DNA from: Streptomyces cynarae
Lineage (GTDB): Bacteria; Actinomycetota; Actinomycetes; Streptomycetales; Streptomycetaceae
Reading direction: 5' to 3'
Assembly (NCBI RefSeq): GCF_025642135.1
Contig: NZ_CP106794.1
Coordinates: 1 to 64,000 of the forward strand
Length of the DNA: 64,000 bases
Shown one piece after another: positions 43,497 to 53,709 of this stretch (its first letter is position 1; each line of letters opens with the position of its first letter). Made by a program: the position numbers and the translations under genes. The notes below the pieces were generated by a model. That model saw nothing but the letters and a program-made list of their open reading frames with translations. It had not been told where the DNA came from and searched no databases.

Positions 43497-44224
43497 GCGG
43501 GCAGCCCTGCGTTCCTCATGTTCCGAGGCGGAGGATCTGACGTGCCCCCGCCGAGCACCCGCCGTGCTGCGGTCGGCACGGAGGTCGCCGTGATGATCAG
43601 CCCGTCGCGTACCAGCCAGCCACCCTCCAACGCCGGGTGGCGGGCTCCGCCGGGCGTCGGCGCGGGCACACGCAGCGTCGCGGTGAAGGAGCCGCCCCCG
43701 ATGTCGATCCGGGCCTCTATGTCGCCGAAGTCGAGGACGCGGCGGGTCAGCGGATACCAGGCCTTGTACACGCTCTCTTTCAGACTGAACAGAACCCGGT
43801 CCCAGGCCACGTCAGGGCGGCTAGCGCGTGCCTCGGGCAGCCAGGACCGCTCCGCGGAGACGGTGACGAGCGCGAGCAGCCCGTCCGGGAGCGGTGCGTT
43901 GGGTTCCGCGTCCACACCGACGGCCTGCATGTCGTGCGCGCGTGCCACTGCCGCGGCACGGTAGCCCGTGCAGTGGGTCATGCTGCCCACAACGCCGGCG
44001 GGCCAGATGGGCGCTCCTTGGGGGCCCGGAAGCAGCGGGGCGGGCGGCATACCGATGTCCGCCAGCGCGCTCCTGGCGCACATCCGTACGGTCGCGAACT
44101 CCTTCCGTCGCGCCTCGACGGCACTGCTGACAAGTCGCTCCTCTTCAGGGAAGAGCTGCGTCACGCGGGCGTCTTCGAATGCCTCGCGCACGGATACGGA
44201 GGGCGGTAGCAGTTGTCCGATCAC
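43457..44224 (-). CDS. 4'-phosphopantetheinyl transferase (Sfp/EntD type)
   Basis: The protein has 255 residues from a GTG at 44224 that overlaps the thioesterase stop by four bases (GTGA). Family motifs: RRKEFATVRMCARSALADIG (CoA-binding Arg region), GVVGSMTHCTGYRAAAVARA, AVGVDAEPNAPLPDGLLALV (Mg-binding GVDAE) and VLFSLKESVYKAWYPLTRRV (W/FSxKES.YKA). It would convert the apo-ACPs of the adjacent PKS modules to the holo form. The end is Arg/Pro-rich and overlaps the next gene. Confidence 0.9.
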   Translation of the reverse strand: MIGQLLPPSVSVREAFEDARVTQLFPEEERLVSSAVEARRKEFATVRMCARSALADIGMPPAPLLPGPQGAPIWPAGVVGSMTHCTGYRAAAVARAHDMQAVGVDAEPNAPLPDGLLALVTVSAERSWLPEARASRPDVAWDRVLFSLKESVYKAWYPLTRRVLDFGDIEARIDIGGGSFTATLRVPAPTPGGARHPALEGGWLVRDGLIITATSVPTAARRVLGGGTSDPPPRNMRNAGLPAWLLRGPRTCSGS

Positions 44225-45042
44225 AGGTGCGTACCCGAGTTCATACCGCGCCTCCCCGAGACCCCTCCGTGTCCCGCTTCGAAGCTGTACAGGTCCCGCC
44301 CTAAGGCGGCGACCACTTCGTTGTGGCCGGGCTGGAGGTAGAAGTGGCCGCCCGGGAAAACGCGCGTAGCGAACACGGACGCCGTGTGGCCGCCCCAGAG
44401 GGTGAGGTCGTGGCGGGACACGTGCGGGTCGGCGTCCCCTCCGTAGGCGGTGATCGGGCATCGCAGTAGTGTGCCGGGATCGCACCGGTACGTCTCAACC
44501 GCTCGGTAATCCGACCGGACGGGTGGAATCACGACCGCGAGCATCTCCTCGTCCGCAAAGAGCGCAGGGTCCGTTCCGGACAGTTCGGCCATCGCCGCGA
44601 CGATGCCGGCGTCGTCCCTGCGGTGCACTCCCTGGTCCCGCCGGACCGACGGTGCCGTCCGCCCCGAGGCGATCAGTCCCATGGGATCCGCGCGACCCGG
44701 ATCGCGCTCCAGGCGGAGGGCAGTCTCGAAGGCCACGACCGAGCCCATGCTGTGGCCGAACAAGGCCAACGGCCGCTCACGCCATGGCAGCAAGGCACCG
44801 GCAACGTGGTCCGCGAGCTCCCTGATGTCGTCAACAACCGGCTCGTCCATGCGGTCCTGGCGGCCCGGGTACTGGACGATCAGCACCTCCGCGACGCGGG
44901 ATAGCTCGGCGGAAAGCCGAAAGAACGAGGCGGCAGAACCGCCAGCGTGCGGAAAGCACACCACGGCCGGGCCGTCGCCGGAGGGGTCGTGGTACCGGCG
45001 GATCCAGCCGCTGTGCTCGTGCCTGCCTGCGGGGCGGGTCAT
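44221..45042 (-). CDS. Type II thioesterase (first of two)
   Basis: The protein has 273 residues from the ATG at 45042, overlapping the oxidase stop by four bases. It is an alpha/beta-hydrolase of the RifR/TEII kind: [31 protein letters not shown], the nucleophile in LALFGHSMGSVVAFETALRL, the Asp in ITAYGGDADPHVSRHDL, and the His in FPGGHFYLQPGHNE. Such enzymes clear stalled or wrong acyl groups from ACPs; some act as offloading enzymes. It is less similar to the second TEII of the operon than a recent duplicate would be. Confidence 0.9.
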   Translation of the reverse strand: MTRPAGRHEHSGWIRRYHDPSGDGPAVVCFPHAGGSAASFFRLSAELSRVAEVLIVQYPGRQDRMDEPVVDDIRELADHVAGALLPWRERPLALFGHSMGSVVAFETALRLERDPGRADPMGLIASGRTAPSVRRDQGVHRRDDAGIVAAMAELSGTDPALFADEEMLAVVIPPVRSDYRAVETYRCDPGTLLRCPITAYGGDADPHVSRHDLTLWGGHTASVFATRVFPGGHFYLQPGHNEVVAALGRDLYSFEAGHGGVSGRRGMNSGTHL

Positions 45043-46319
45043 ATCAGGCTCACCTCGTTCGTCGTTTCCGGATGCAGGGACGGCGCCGCAGCACCGGTCC
45101 CACCGAGCGGACCGGAAACGGGGAGGACTCCCGGCAGGGCGAGGACCTCGCGCGTGAGATCGCCAACCGAGGCGCATCCCGTGAGAGCCAGGGTGAGGTC
45201 CACTTCGGCGAGCAAGCAGCGCAGGACGTGGGCCACGCCGTCGCGTCCGCCGAGCCCCAGTCCGTAAAGGAAGGGGCGCCCGTAAAGCACTACGTCCGCG
45301 CCGAGAGCGAGAGCCTTAACGAGGTCGCTGCCGGTGCGCACGCCGGAGTCGAAGAGCACGGGGACGGACCTCCCCACGGCGGCGCGAACGGCTGGCAGTG
45401 CGTCCAAGGCCGCCACAGCGCCGTCCAGTTGGCGTCCGCCGTGGTTCGAGACGACCACCCCGTCCGCACCCAGGTCGAGCGCGCGGCGGGCGTCGTCGGG
45501 GTGCAAAATGCCCTTGAGGAGTATGGGCAGCGAGGTCAGCTCGCGCAGCCACGGCAGGTGGTCCCAGTTCAGGACCGGGTTGGCGAAGACCTGCGCCCAG
45601 TGCGCAGCCACGGACCGGCTGTCGGCGCCGACAGGCAGACCGGCCCGGAAGGCCGGGTCGCTGGTGAAGTTGGCGATGCCGGCTCCGTTGAGGAAGGGCA
45701 GATAGCCGTGGTCGAGATCCGCGGGGCGGTATCCAAATGTAGGCGCGTCGATGGTAAGGACGAGCGCGGTGTAGCCGCTCGCCTCCGCGCGCCGCACGAG
45801 TGACTCGGCCACGGCCCGGTCCGCCGGCCAGTACAGCTGGAACCAGCGCGGCATGGGAGCGCCGTCTGCCGGTGCGTCGCTGCCCGGTTCGGCGGCAGCC
45901 GCGACGTCCTCCATGCTGTACGACGAGCCGGTCGACAGGACGAACGGGACGCCGACGTCCCGCGCTCCCTGAGCCGAGGCCAGCTCGCCATCTGCGTGGA
46001 CTACGGTCTGCGCGGCCACCGGAGCCAGCAACACGGGCACCGGAAGGCGCTGCCCGAGCAACGGCACCGACAGGTCGCGACGGGCAGTACCCCGCAGCAT
46101 GCGGGGCAGCAGCAGCCAGCGTTTGAAGGCTTCCCGGTTGGCCCGGCCGGTCGCGCCGGTGCCGGCATCGCCAGCCGCGTATCCGTAGGCGGCCGGTGTC
46201 AGAACGGCACGGGCCGCCTCGCCCAGGGCCGTCAGGTCCGTCGGCAGTGGCGGGGTCTGCCCGCGGGCCCCCGCCAGGTAGATCTCACGCACCAGGTTGC
46301 TGCGGGGTGTCTCCGTCAT
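45039..46319 (-). CDS. FMN-dependent alpha-hydroxy-acid oxidase/lactate 2-monooxygenase type
   Basis: The protein has 426 residues from the ATG at 46319, overlapping the TEII stop (ATGA). It is a TIM-barrel FMN enzyme: LLLPRMLRGTARRDLSVPLL, PVLLAPVAAQTVVHADGELA, FVLSTGSSYSMEDVAAAAEP, RWFQLYWPADRAVAESLVRR, ILLKGILHPDDARRALDLGA, the active-site VVVSNHGGRQLDGAVAALDA (His and Arg) and DLVKALALGADVVLYGRPFL. The length suits lactate 2-monooxygenase. In a PKS operon it may oxidise an alpha-hydroxy acid to a keto acid (or to a shortened acid) for a starter or extender unit; that role is inferred from position. Confidence 0.88.
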   Translation of the reverse strand: MTETPRSNLVREIYLAGARGQTPPLPTDLTALGEAARAVLTPAAYGYAAGDAGTGATGRANREAFKRWLLLPRMLRGTARRDLSVPLLGQRLPVPVLLAPVAAQTVVHADGELASAQGARDVGVPFVLSTGSSYSMEDVAAAAEPGSDAPADGAPMPRWFQLYWPADRAVAESLVRRAEASGYTALVLTIDAPTFGYRPADLDHGYLPFLNGAGIANFTSDPAFRAGLPVGADSRSVAAHWAQVFANPVLNWDHLPWLRELTSLPILLKGILHPDDARRALDLGADGVVVSNHGGRQLDGAVAALDALPAVRAAVGRSVPVLFDSGVRTGSDLVKALALGADVVLYGRPFLYGLGLGGRDGVAHVLRCLLAEVDLTLALTGCASVGDLTREVLALPGVLPVSGPLGGTGAAAPSLHPETTNEVSLI

Positions 46320-47131
46320 ATCTCCCCCATGAGTCTGCCGTTCGGACGGCAGACCGCGTCCGCCGGGGGGCGTGAGTCGGCGGTCAGGGCCCGGTCCTCT
46401 CGGATCCGTCGCGCGAGCCGACGGGCGGGGCCGGGCTGTTCGGAGGTCAGGGAGAAGTGGCCGCCAGGCAGTCCCTCGACGTCCAGTCCACCCGTCGTGT
46501 GACGCGCCCAGCCCTCCATCTGGCCAGGAGTGTTCTTCGGGTCCTCTGCGGCGAGCAGCACCGTGATGGGGGCCTCCAGGGCTGCGCCGGGTGGGCACCG
46601 GTAACGGCGCAGGGCGCGGTGGTCGGCGCGCAGCAGCCGAAGCATCTCGCGGACCGTCTCCGGGTCCTGGAGGAGCGCATCGGGGACGCCGCCCAGACGC
46701 CGCAGTTCCCCGACGATCTCGCGGTCCCCGCAGTTGTCCAGGTCGCGTTCCTCCCAGTCCTGGGAGGGCGGCCGGGCAGCTGACGCGAAGAGCCGCGCGA
46801 CCGCGCCGGGGCGACCCATCCGGCGGGCCGTCTCGAAAGCGGTCAGCGCGCCCATGCTGTGCCCCAGAAGGAACAGGGGCTGATCGCTGTGTGCGGCGAG
46901 CGCCCGGACGGCCTCCTCAGCGAGCGCGGCGATGTCCTCGGCGAACGGATCGGCGCGCCGGTCCTGCCGGCCCGGATACTGGAACGCAACCAGCTCAATG
47001 TCTTCGGGCAACGCAGCGGACAACGCGGCGAACGCGGATGCGGCGCCGCCGGCGTGAGGGAAGCACACCAAGCGTGCGAGGCTGTGCGGTCGCGGATGGA
47101 AGACGCGCGCTGCGCTGCGAGTCGGGTTCAT
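46316..47131 (-). CDS. Type II thioesterase (second of two)
   Basis: The protein has 271 residues from the ATG at 47131, which overlaps the PKS stop by four bases. TEII motifs: [40 protein letters not shown], the nucleophile in [20 protein letters not shown], the Asp in [14 protein letters not shown], and the His in [14 protein letters not shown]. Its place directly after the last PKS gene, translationally coupled, suggests it serves that module, either editing or releasing chains. There is no thioesterase domain in the PKS itself. Confidence 0.9.
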   Translation of the reverse strand: MNPTRSAARVFHPRPHSLARLVCFPHAGGAASAFAALSAALPEDIELVAFQYPGRQDRRADPFAEDIAALAEEAVRALAAHSDQPLFLLGHSMGALTAFETARRMGRPGAVARLFASAARPPSQDWEERDLDNCGDREIVGELRRLGGVPDALLQDPETVREMLRLLRADHRALRRYRCPPGAALEAPITVLLAAEDPKNTPGQMEGWARHTTGGLDVEGLPGGHFSLTSEQPGPARRLARRIREDRALTADSRPPADAVCRPNGRLMGEI

Positions 47132-50100
47132 GAAGTTTCACCTTCGGTCGGAGTGCGCAGTGCGGCCAGCAGGTCCTCGAGACGGGCCCGGGCTATGTCG
47201 CGCATGCCGGCGTCGAGGTGGTGGGCGGCGACCGCGGACTCGAGGCGGGTGAGGCCCTCGAGGATGGCTTCGATGCCCTGTATTCGTTCCGCGTCCGTCG
47301 GTTCTGGTTCGCCGAGCTGGCCGCGCAGATGGTGGACGAGTTCGACTGGCGTCGGATAGTCGTAGATGAAGGTGGCGGGGAGCCGGATGCCGGTGGCCTT
47401 GGCCAGGCGGTTGCGCAGTTCCACCGCGGTGAGCGAGTCGAAGCCGATCCGGTCGAAGACTCCGTGCGGATCGACCATGGCGGACGAGGCATGCCCGAGG
47501 ACCACTGCGATCTCGTGGCACACGGTCTCGACGAGATCGTCGCCGCTTCCGCTGTCGCCGTTCCTCGGGCCGTCCGGCGAGGGGGAGGCGGGCGTGCCGA
47601 GCACGGCGGCCGGACCAGAGGAGTTTCGGGGGGTTTCCGTCAGAAGGCTCTTGAGCAGCGAGGACGCCGGAGCGGCGGTGGACAGGGCGTCGAGGCTCCA
47701 CTGCGCGGCGACGGCCACGGGCGCGTTACGGTACATCGCGGCGTCCAGGAGTTCCAGGCCGCGCTTCGCGGAGAGCGGGGCCACTCCGGTGCGTGCCATA
47801 CGAGCCATGTCCGCCTCGTTCAGGGCCCTTCCCATGCCCAACGTGCCCTCCCACAGGCCCCAGACGAGGGATACCCCGGGCCGCCCGGTCGCGCGCCGGT
47901 GTTCGACGAGCGCGTCGAGGAAGGCGTTGCCGGCTGCGTACGCGGTCTGCCCGGCGGAACCGATGGTCCCGGCCAGGGAGGAGAAGACGACGAACGCCGA
48001 CAGCCCGAGGGGCTCAGTGAGTTCATGGAGGTGAAGTGTCGCGTCGACCTTCGGCCGCAGGGTGCGGTCGAGCTTTTCGGGGGTCATGGCCTCGAAGACG
48101 CCGTCATCGAGCACACCCGCCGCGTGCACGACTCCGCCGAGGCGCACACCGTCACCCGTCAATCCGTCCAGTACGGCGGCCAGCGCTTCCCGGTCAGCCG
48201 CGTCACACGCCACGGTGCGAACATCGGCGCCGAGATCACGCAGGTCGGCCACGGCTTGAGCGGCCTCGGTCGTCGGGCCCGGAAGCTGGCGCCCCATCAG
48301 GACCAGTTGGCGCACTCCGTGCTCAGTGACCAGGTGCCGAGCGACGAGCGGGCCCAAGCCGCCGAAACCTCCGGTGATCAGCACGGCGCGCGAGGTGTCC
48401 CAGGGCCCGTCGCCGCCCGTGAACTCAAGGACAACCTTGCCAATGTGGCGGGCTTCGCTCAAGTGACGGAACGCCTCGGGCGCACGCCGGACGTCCCAGG
48501 CCGACACCGGCGGAGGCATGATGGCGCCCCGCTCGAAGAGGGCGAGCAGCGTGCCGAGCATCTGCCGGATCCGGTCGGGGCCCGGGTCCCGTACGTCGAA
48601 TGCCCGGTACACGACGCCGGGGTGCGTCCGGGCCACCACGGCGGCGTCGCGCCGATCGGTCTTGCCCATCTCCAGGAAGCGGCCGCCGCGCTGCAGCAAC
48701 CGCAGGGAAGCGTCGGCGTACTCGCCCGCGAGGGAGTTGAGTACCACGTCGACGCCCCGGCCTCCGGTGCTCTCGCGGAAGCGGTGCTCGAACTCCAGCG
48801 TGCGCGAGGACGCGATGCGGTCCTCCGCTAGTCCCATGGCACGCAGCACGTTCCATTTGCCGGGTCCCGCGGTGGCGTACGCCTCGGCGCCTAGGTGGCG
48901 AGCGAGCTGCAGTGCTGCGGTGCCGACGCCGCCCGTGCCCGCGTGCACGAGGACCGACTCCCCTTGTCGCAGGCCTGCCAGGTCGACGAGCCCGTAGTAG
49001 GCGGTCAGGTAGGCGACGGGGACCGCAGCGGCTTGGGGAAAGGTCCAACCCTGCGGGATGCGGCAGATCAGCCGATGATCGGTCACCGAGACCGGACCGA
49101 CACCCGAGAAGAGGCCCATCACCCGGTCGCCCGGCTTGAAGTCCGTCACGCCGGGGCCGACACCGAGGACGACACCAGAGCCCTCGCCGCCCTGGCCGGG
49201 ATCTGCGGCGGACGGGTCGACCGACGGGGGGATCACACCGAGGGACAGCAGTACGTCTCGGAAGTTCAGCCCGGCGGCGTGCATCTGTACTCTGACCTGC
49301 CCGTGGGTCAGCGGGGCGGCGGCCTCGGGCCAGGGAGCCAGGGCCAGATCCGTCAGCGAACCCCGGGCGACGTAGTCGAGTCGCCAGTGCGTCTGGTCCG
49401 TGGGCGGGCGCAGGACGGTGTCCGGTTCCTGTGCGGTGAGCACGGGCCGGTACGCCGTTCCACCGCGCAGGGCGAGTTGGGGCTCGGCGAGGGCCAGTGC
49501 GGCCGAGAGGACACGGCGGGACTCGGGAGCGTCGTCGGAATCGATCAGGACGAAGGTTCCCGGATGCTCGGTTTGTGCGGCGCGCAGCAGTCCCCACACG
49601 GCACTGCCGACGAGGGCGGCGGGAGCGGCCGCCGGCTGTTCGCCGCCCACCGTCATGGCGCCTCCGGTGAGGACCACGAGCTGGGTACCGGCGGGCCGCC
49701 CCCCGGTGGTGACCAGTTGCGCGGTGCTCAGGACGTGACCGAGGACATCGCGGACGGATTCGGCGTCCGACCGGCCGTCCCTGGCCGAAGACGGCGGGGA
49801 GGGCATTAGAACGAGCTCGGGAGCGGTTTCAGAGGCGAGGGCGGCGGCAAGGGCTGCATGGTCTCGGAAGACGGGCGGGGCACTGCCTTCGGCGTCCAGC
49901 TCTCCGTACGGTCCGGTTCCGTAGGCGTCGAACACGGCCCACCGGGGCCGGGCGCTGGTGCTCGGCGGGAGGGCGACCGGCTCCCACGACGGGACATACA
50001 GGCCGTCGCCGACCTCCATAGGGCCGGCCGGGGCGGCGACCGGACGCAGTGCCAGCGACCCCACCGAGGCCACTGGCTGTCCCGCCGCGTCCGCCACGTC

Positions 50101-53100
50101 GACCGCGACGGCATGCGCTCCGGCGGGGGCGAGCCGCACCCTCAGGCGTGTACCGGCCGGTCCGTGGAATCGCACCCGGGACCAGGTGTAGGGGACGAGG
50201 GCCGTGGAGGTGTCCTTGATCAGTCCACCAAGTGCGACGGGGTGCAGTGCCGCGTCGAACAGCGCCGGGTGCACGAGGTAGCGGCCAGGGCGCTGGGCGA
50301 ACACTTCCGACGACTCGACCTCGGCGAACACCTCCTGCCCGCGGCGCCAAAGCGCACGCACGCCCCGGAAGGCCGGTCCGTAGTCGAGTCCCGAGGCGGC
50401 GAGGTCGGCGTACAGGCGGTCGGGTTCCAGGGCTACGGGCTCGGCACCCTGGGGCGGCCAGACGTCGAGTGCGGCCGGGCGCTCGGGCGTTGGGCCGACG
50501 AGCGTGCCGTGGGCGTGGCGGAGCCAGCCGCCTGCGACACCCGCCATGCGCGCGTGAACGGTGACAGACCTGCGGCCGGCGTTCTCGGCGGAGACGAAGA
50601 CATGCAATTCCGTGTCCGAATCATCGGGAACCACGAGCGGCGCCTCCAGAACGAGCTCCTCCAGGGTGTTGCTGCCCGCTTCCCGGGCAGCCATCGCCAC
50701 CAGCTCCCACAGCGCCGTGCCAGGTAGCACGACGTCTCCCGCGACACGGTGGTGGGGGAGCCACGGCTGCTCCCCGACGGACAGCCGTCCCGTCAGCAAG
50801 ATCCCCTCAGGGTTGGCGAGTTCGATGCGCGAGGTGAGCACCGGGTGGTCGATGGGCGTGGATCCGGTGGCGCCGGTCCGGACCGGCCCAGGCTCGGCGA
50901 GCCAGTAGTGGCCGCGCTGGAAGGGGTACGTCGGCAGTGCGGTGCGCCGGGCACCGCGGCCGACGAATACGGCCGTCCAGTCGACGTCGGTGCCGCACAC
51001 ATCCAGGCGGGAGAGGGAGCTCAGCAGTTCCTCCGGCTCGGGCTGCCGTCCCCTCAGGGTGGGGACCACCGTGGGGATGGGCCCCAGGACTCGCGGCCCG
51101 TCGGCGTTCTCGGCGAGACAGTCGGCGGCGTGTGACGTGAGCGCACCCCGCGGACCCAGTTCGAGGAAGCGAGTGCACCCCAGGTCCGCCAGGCTGTGCA
51201 CGCCCTCCTGGAAGCGGACCGTGTGGCGCGCGTGACGCACCCAGTAGTCGGGGGACTCCAGTTCTCCGGGCCGGGCGGGCTTCCCCGTCAGGTCGGAAAC
51301 GACGGTGAGGCGAGGTGCGTGGAACTCCGACCGCTGTACGGCGCTGCGGAACTCCGCGAGCGCCGGCTCCATCAGCGGGGAGTGGAACGCGTGGTGAACG
51401 CGCAGCCAGCTCGCCCTGCCGCCCCTCTCCTCGAAGGCCGCCACCACGGCCGCAAGGGCTTCTCGGTCGCCCGAGAGCACGGTCGCGGCGGGGCCGTTGA
51501 CGGCGGCCAGCGCGATCCGGTCCTCGTGGCCGGCCAGCAGCGCGGTCGCTTCTTCCTCCCCGGCGTTCAGGGCGGCCATGGCGCCGCCCGACGGCAGTTG
51601 CTGCATGATCCGGCCCCGCGCGGCGACGAGCGCGGCAGCATCGTCGAGCGACAAAACGCCCGCGACGTGCACGGCTGCCAGGGCTCCGACGGAGTGACCG
51701 AATACCGCGTCGGGATGGACGCCCCACGAGTCCAAGAGGTGGGCCAGGGCCACCTCCCCTGCAAACAAGGTGGGCTGGGCGTATTCGGTACGTTCCAGCA
51801 GACCGGCTTCGGAGGAGCCCTCGGGGGCGAAGGCCACGTTCCGCAGTGGGTGGTTGAGGTGCGGTCCGAGCGCGTCGCACACCTCGTCGAAGGCGATGGC
51901 GTAGGTGGGAAAGGCCTCGTACAGCTCCCGGCCGGATCCGGGACGCTGGGAGCCCTGACCCGCGAAGAGAAATGCAGTCCGGCCTGCGGTCGCCGTGCCG
52001 CGCACCGCCTGCAGGACGGTGTCACCGGCGGAGAGTCCGCGCAGCCCTTCGAGTACGCCGTCTCGGTCGCGCCCCAGAAGAACGGCCCGGTGCACCAGGC
52101 GAGTCCGGGTAGTAGCCAGCGAGAAGCCCAAATCCAGGATGTCGGCGGAGGGGTTTGTGGCCATGTGATGGTGGAGGGCGTCGGCCTGTGCCCGCAGCGC
52201 CGGTTCGGTGGCCGCAGACAGAAGTACCGGGACCACCGGGAGCGCAGGCGCCTGCGGACCTGCCGGAACGGCCGGGCGGGCGGACCGTGAGGCCTGTTCC
52301 AGGATCAGGTGTGCGTTGGTGCCGCTGATACCGAAGGCCGACACCGCTGCTCTGCGGGGCCGGTCGAGCTCCGGCCAAACGGTCGCCTCCGTCAGCAGGG
52401 ACACGGCCCCGCTGGACCAGTCGACACGGGAGGTGGGACGGTCGGCGTGGAGGGTCCGGGGCAGCACGCCGTGATGCATCGCCAGGGTCATCTTGATCAC
52501 GCCGCCGACGCCGGCGGCGGCCTGTGCGTGTCCGATGTTGGACTTGAGCGACCCGAGGTGGAGCGGGCGGTTCGGTGCGTGCGCAGTGCCATACACAGCC
52601 AGGAGGGCGCGCGCCTCAATCGGGTCGCCCAGGGCAGTGCCCGTGCCGTGCGCCTCGACTGCGTCGACTTCGGACGGGTGAAGTCCGGCGGCGTCCAGTG
52701 CCTCTTTGATCAGCCGTTCCTGGGCCGGGCCGCTGGGCGAGGTGAGGCCGTTGCTCGCACCGTCCTGGTTGACGGCGGATCCCCGGATGACGGCGAGGAC
52801 GTCGTGGTTGTGGCGCACTGCATCGGAGAGCCGTTCGACCAGCAGAAGTCCGACGCCCTCCGACCACGCCGTGCCGTCCGCCGCGTCGGAGAAGGACTTG
52901 CACCGGCCGTCGGCGGCGAGTCCGCGCTGCCGGCTGAACTCGACGAAAGGCATGGGTGTCGCCATCACCGTCGCGCCGCCCGCCAGGGCGAGTGTGCATT
53001 CGCCGCGGCGGATCGAGGCGCAGGCGAGGTGCAGCGCCACCAGTGACGACGAGCAGGCCGTGTCCACCGTGACGGCCGGTCCCTCGAAGCCGAAAGTGTA

Positions 53101-53679
53101 AGAGATCCGGCCGGAGGCGACGCTGCCAGCGCTGCCAGTGCTCAGATAGCCCTCGTAGTCCTGGGGGGCGGATGAGAGGCGGGACGCGTAGTCGTCGTAC
53201 ATCGTCCCGACAAAGACACCGGTCCGGCTGCCGTGCAGGGTTCGTGGGTCCAGACCGGCCTGCTCGAACGCCTCCCAGGCCACTTCCAGGAGCAGCCGCT
53301 GCTGGGGGTCGATTGCGTGGGCCTCTCGGGGTGAGATCCCGAAGAACTCCGGGTCGAACCGGGCCGCATCGTGGAGGAAGCCGCCTTCGGTCGCGTACGA
53401 GGTTCCTGGTGTGTCAGGGTCCGGGTCGAAGAGGCCCGTCAGATCCCATCCGCGGTCACTGGGAAACGGGCCCACCGCATCGGTCTCCTCGGTGAGCAAC
53501 CGCCAAAGGTCCTGCGGCGAGTTGACCCCGCCCGGGTACCGGCAGGCCATGCCGACGATCGCGATCGGCTCGTACCAAGCTTCCTCAAGTCGGGTGTTGA
53601 CGCCCTTGAGCCGCTCGTTCTCCTTCAGAGCTGCCCGCAGCGCCTCGACCAGCTGTTCGTTACTTGTGGACGCCATCAT
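47128..53679 (-). CDS. Type I PKS, one module: KS-AT-DH-ER-KR-ACP
   Basis: The protein has 2183 residues. The N-terminal docking coiled coil ([20 protein letters not shown]) is at 53679-53580. KS follows to about 52300 with active Cys in [16 protein letters not shown] and His in [12 protein letters not shown] and [12 protein letters not shown] is at 51980-51100: [12 protein letters not shown], and HAFHSP, hence malonyl-CoA. DH is at 50850-50180: [12 protein letters not shown] and [12 protein letters not shown] is at 49340-48420: [11 protein letters not shown] and [21 protein letters not shown] is at 48400-47770: GGFGGLG, and GVLDDG (B-type LDD). ACP has [16 protein letters not shown] near 47440. 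The C-terminal tail has helices ([20 protein letters not shown]) like a docking domain and no TE. It is predicted to add a fully reduced two-carbon unit. It starts 31 bases after the previous PKS stop. Confidence 0.95.
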   Translation of the reverse strand: MMASTSNEQLVEALRAALKENERLKGVNTRLEEAWYEPIAIVGMACRYPGGVNSPQDLWRLLTEETDAVGPFPSDRGWDLTGLFDPDPDTPGTSYATEGGFLHDAARFDPEFFGISPREAHAIDPQQRLLLEVAWEAFEQAGLDPRTLHGSRTGVFVGTMYDDYASRLSSAPQDYEGYLSTGSAGSVASGRISYTFGFEGPAVTVDTACSSSLVALHLACASIRRGECTLALAGGATVMATPMPFVEFSRQRGLAADGRCKSFSDAADGTAWSEGVGLLLVERLSDAVRHNHDVLAVIRGSAVNQDGASNGLTSPSGPAQERLIKEALDAAGLHPSEVDAVEAHGTGTALGDPIEARALLAVYGTAHAPNRPLHLGSLKSNIGHAQAAAGVGGVIKMTLAMHHGVLPRTLHADRPTSRVDWSSGAVSLLTEATVWPELDRPRRAAVSAFGISGTNAHLILEQASRSARPAVPAGPQAPALPVVPVLLSAATEPALRAQADALHHHMATNPSADILDLGFSLATTRTRLVHRAVLLGRDRDGVLEGLRGLSAGDTVLQAVRGTATAGRTAFLFAGQGSQRPGSGRELYEAFPTYAIAFDEVCDALGPHLNHPLRNVAFAPEGSSEAGLLERTEYAQPTLFAGEVALAHLLDSWGVHPDAVFGHSVGALAAVHVAGVLSLDDAAALVAARGRIMQQLPSGGAMAALNAGEEEATALLAGHEDRIALAAVNGPAATVLSGDREALAAVVAAFEERGGRASWLRVHHAFHSPLMEPALAEFRSAVQRSEFHAPRLTVVSDLTGKPARPGELESPDYWVRHARHTVRFQEGVHSLADLGCTRFLELGPRGALTSHAADCLAENADGPRVLGPIPTVVPTLRGRQPEPEELLSSLSRLDVCGTDVDWTAVFVGRGARRTALPTYPFQRGHYWLAEPGPVRTGATGSTPIDHPVLTSRIELANPEGILLTGRLSVGEQPWLPHHRVAGDVVLPGTALWELVAMAAREAGSNTLEELVLEAPLVVPDDSDTELHVFVSAENAGRRSVTVHARMAGVAGGWLRHAHGTLVGPTPERPAALDVWPPQGAEPVALEPDRLYADLAASGLDYGPAFRGVRALWRRGQEVFAEVESSEVFAQRPGRYLVHPALFDAALHPVALGGLIKDTSTALVPYTWSRVRFHGPAGTRLRVRLAPAGAHAVAVDVADAAGQPVASVGSLALRPVAAPAGPMEVGDGLYVPSWEPVALPPSTSARPRWAVFDAYGTGPYGELDAEGSAPPVFRDHAALAAALASETAPELVLMPSPPSSARDGRSDAESVRDVLGHVLSTAQLVTTGGRPAGTQLVVLTGGAMTVGGEQPAAAPAALVGSAVWGLLRAAQTEHPGTFVLIDSDDAPESRRVLSAALALAEPQLALRGGTAYRPVLTAQEPDTVLRPPTDQTHWRLDYVARGSLTDLALAPWPEAAAPLTHGQVRVQMHAAGLNFRDVLLSLGVIPPSVDPSAADPGQGGEGSGVVLGVGPGVTDFKPGDRVMGLFSGVGPVSVTDHRLICRIPQGWTFPQAAAVPVAYLTAYYGLVDLAGLRQGESVLVHAGTGGVGTAALQLARHLGAEAYATAGPGKWNVLRAMGLAEDRIASSRTLEFEHRFRESTGGRGVDVVLNSLAGEYADASLRLLQRGGRFLEMGKTDRRDAAVVARTHPGVVYRAFDVRDPGPDRIRQMLGTLLALFERGAIMPPPVSAWDVRRAPEAFRHLSEARHIGKVVLEFTGGDGPWDTSRAVLITGGFGGLGPLVARHLVTEHGVRQLVLMGRQLPGPTTEAAQAVADLRDLGADVRTVACDAADREALAAVLDGLTGDGVRLGGVVHAAGVLDDGVFEAMTPEKLDRTLRPKVDATLHLHELTEPLGLSAFVVFSSLAGTIGSAGQTAYAAGNAFLDALVEHRRATGRPGVSLVWGLWEGTLGMGRALNEADMARMARTGVAPLSAKRGLELLDAAMYRNAPVAVAAQWSLDALSTAAPASSLLKSLLTETPRNSSGPAAVLGTPASPSPDGPRNGDSGSGDDLVETVCHEIAVVLGHASSAMVDPHGVFDRIGFDSLTAVELRNRLAKATGIRLPATFIYDYPTPVELVHHLRGQLGEPEPTDAERIQGIEAILEGLTRLESAVAAHHLDAGMRDIARARLEDLLAALRTPTEGETS

Positions 53680-53709
53680 GTCTCTCCGTACTTCGCTGAT
53701 CGGGACGGA

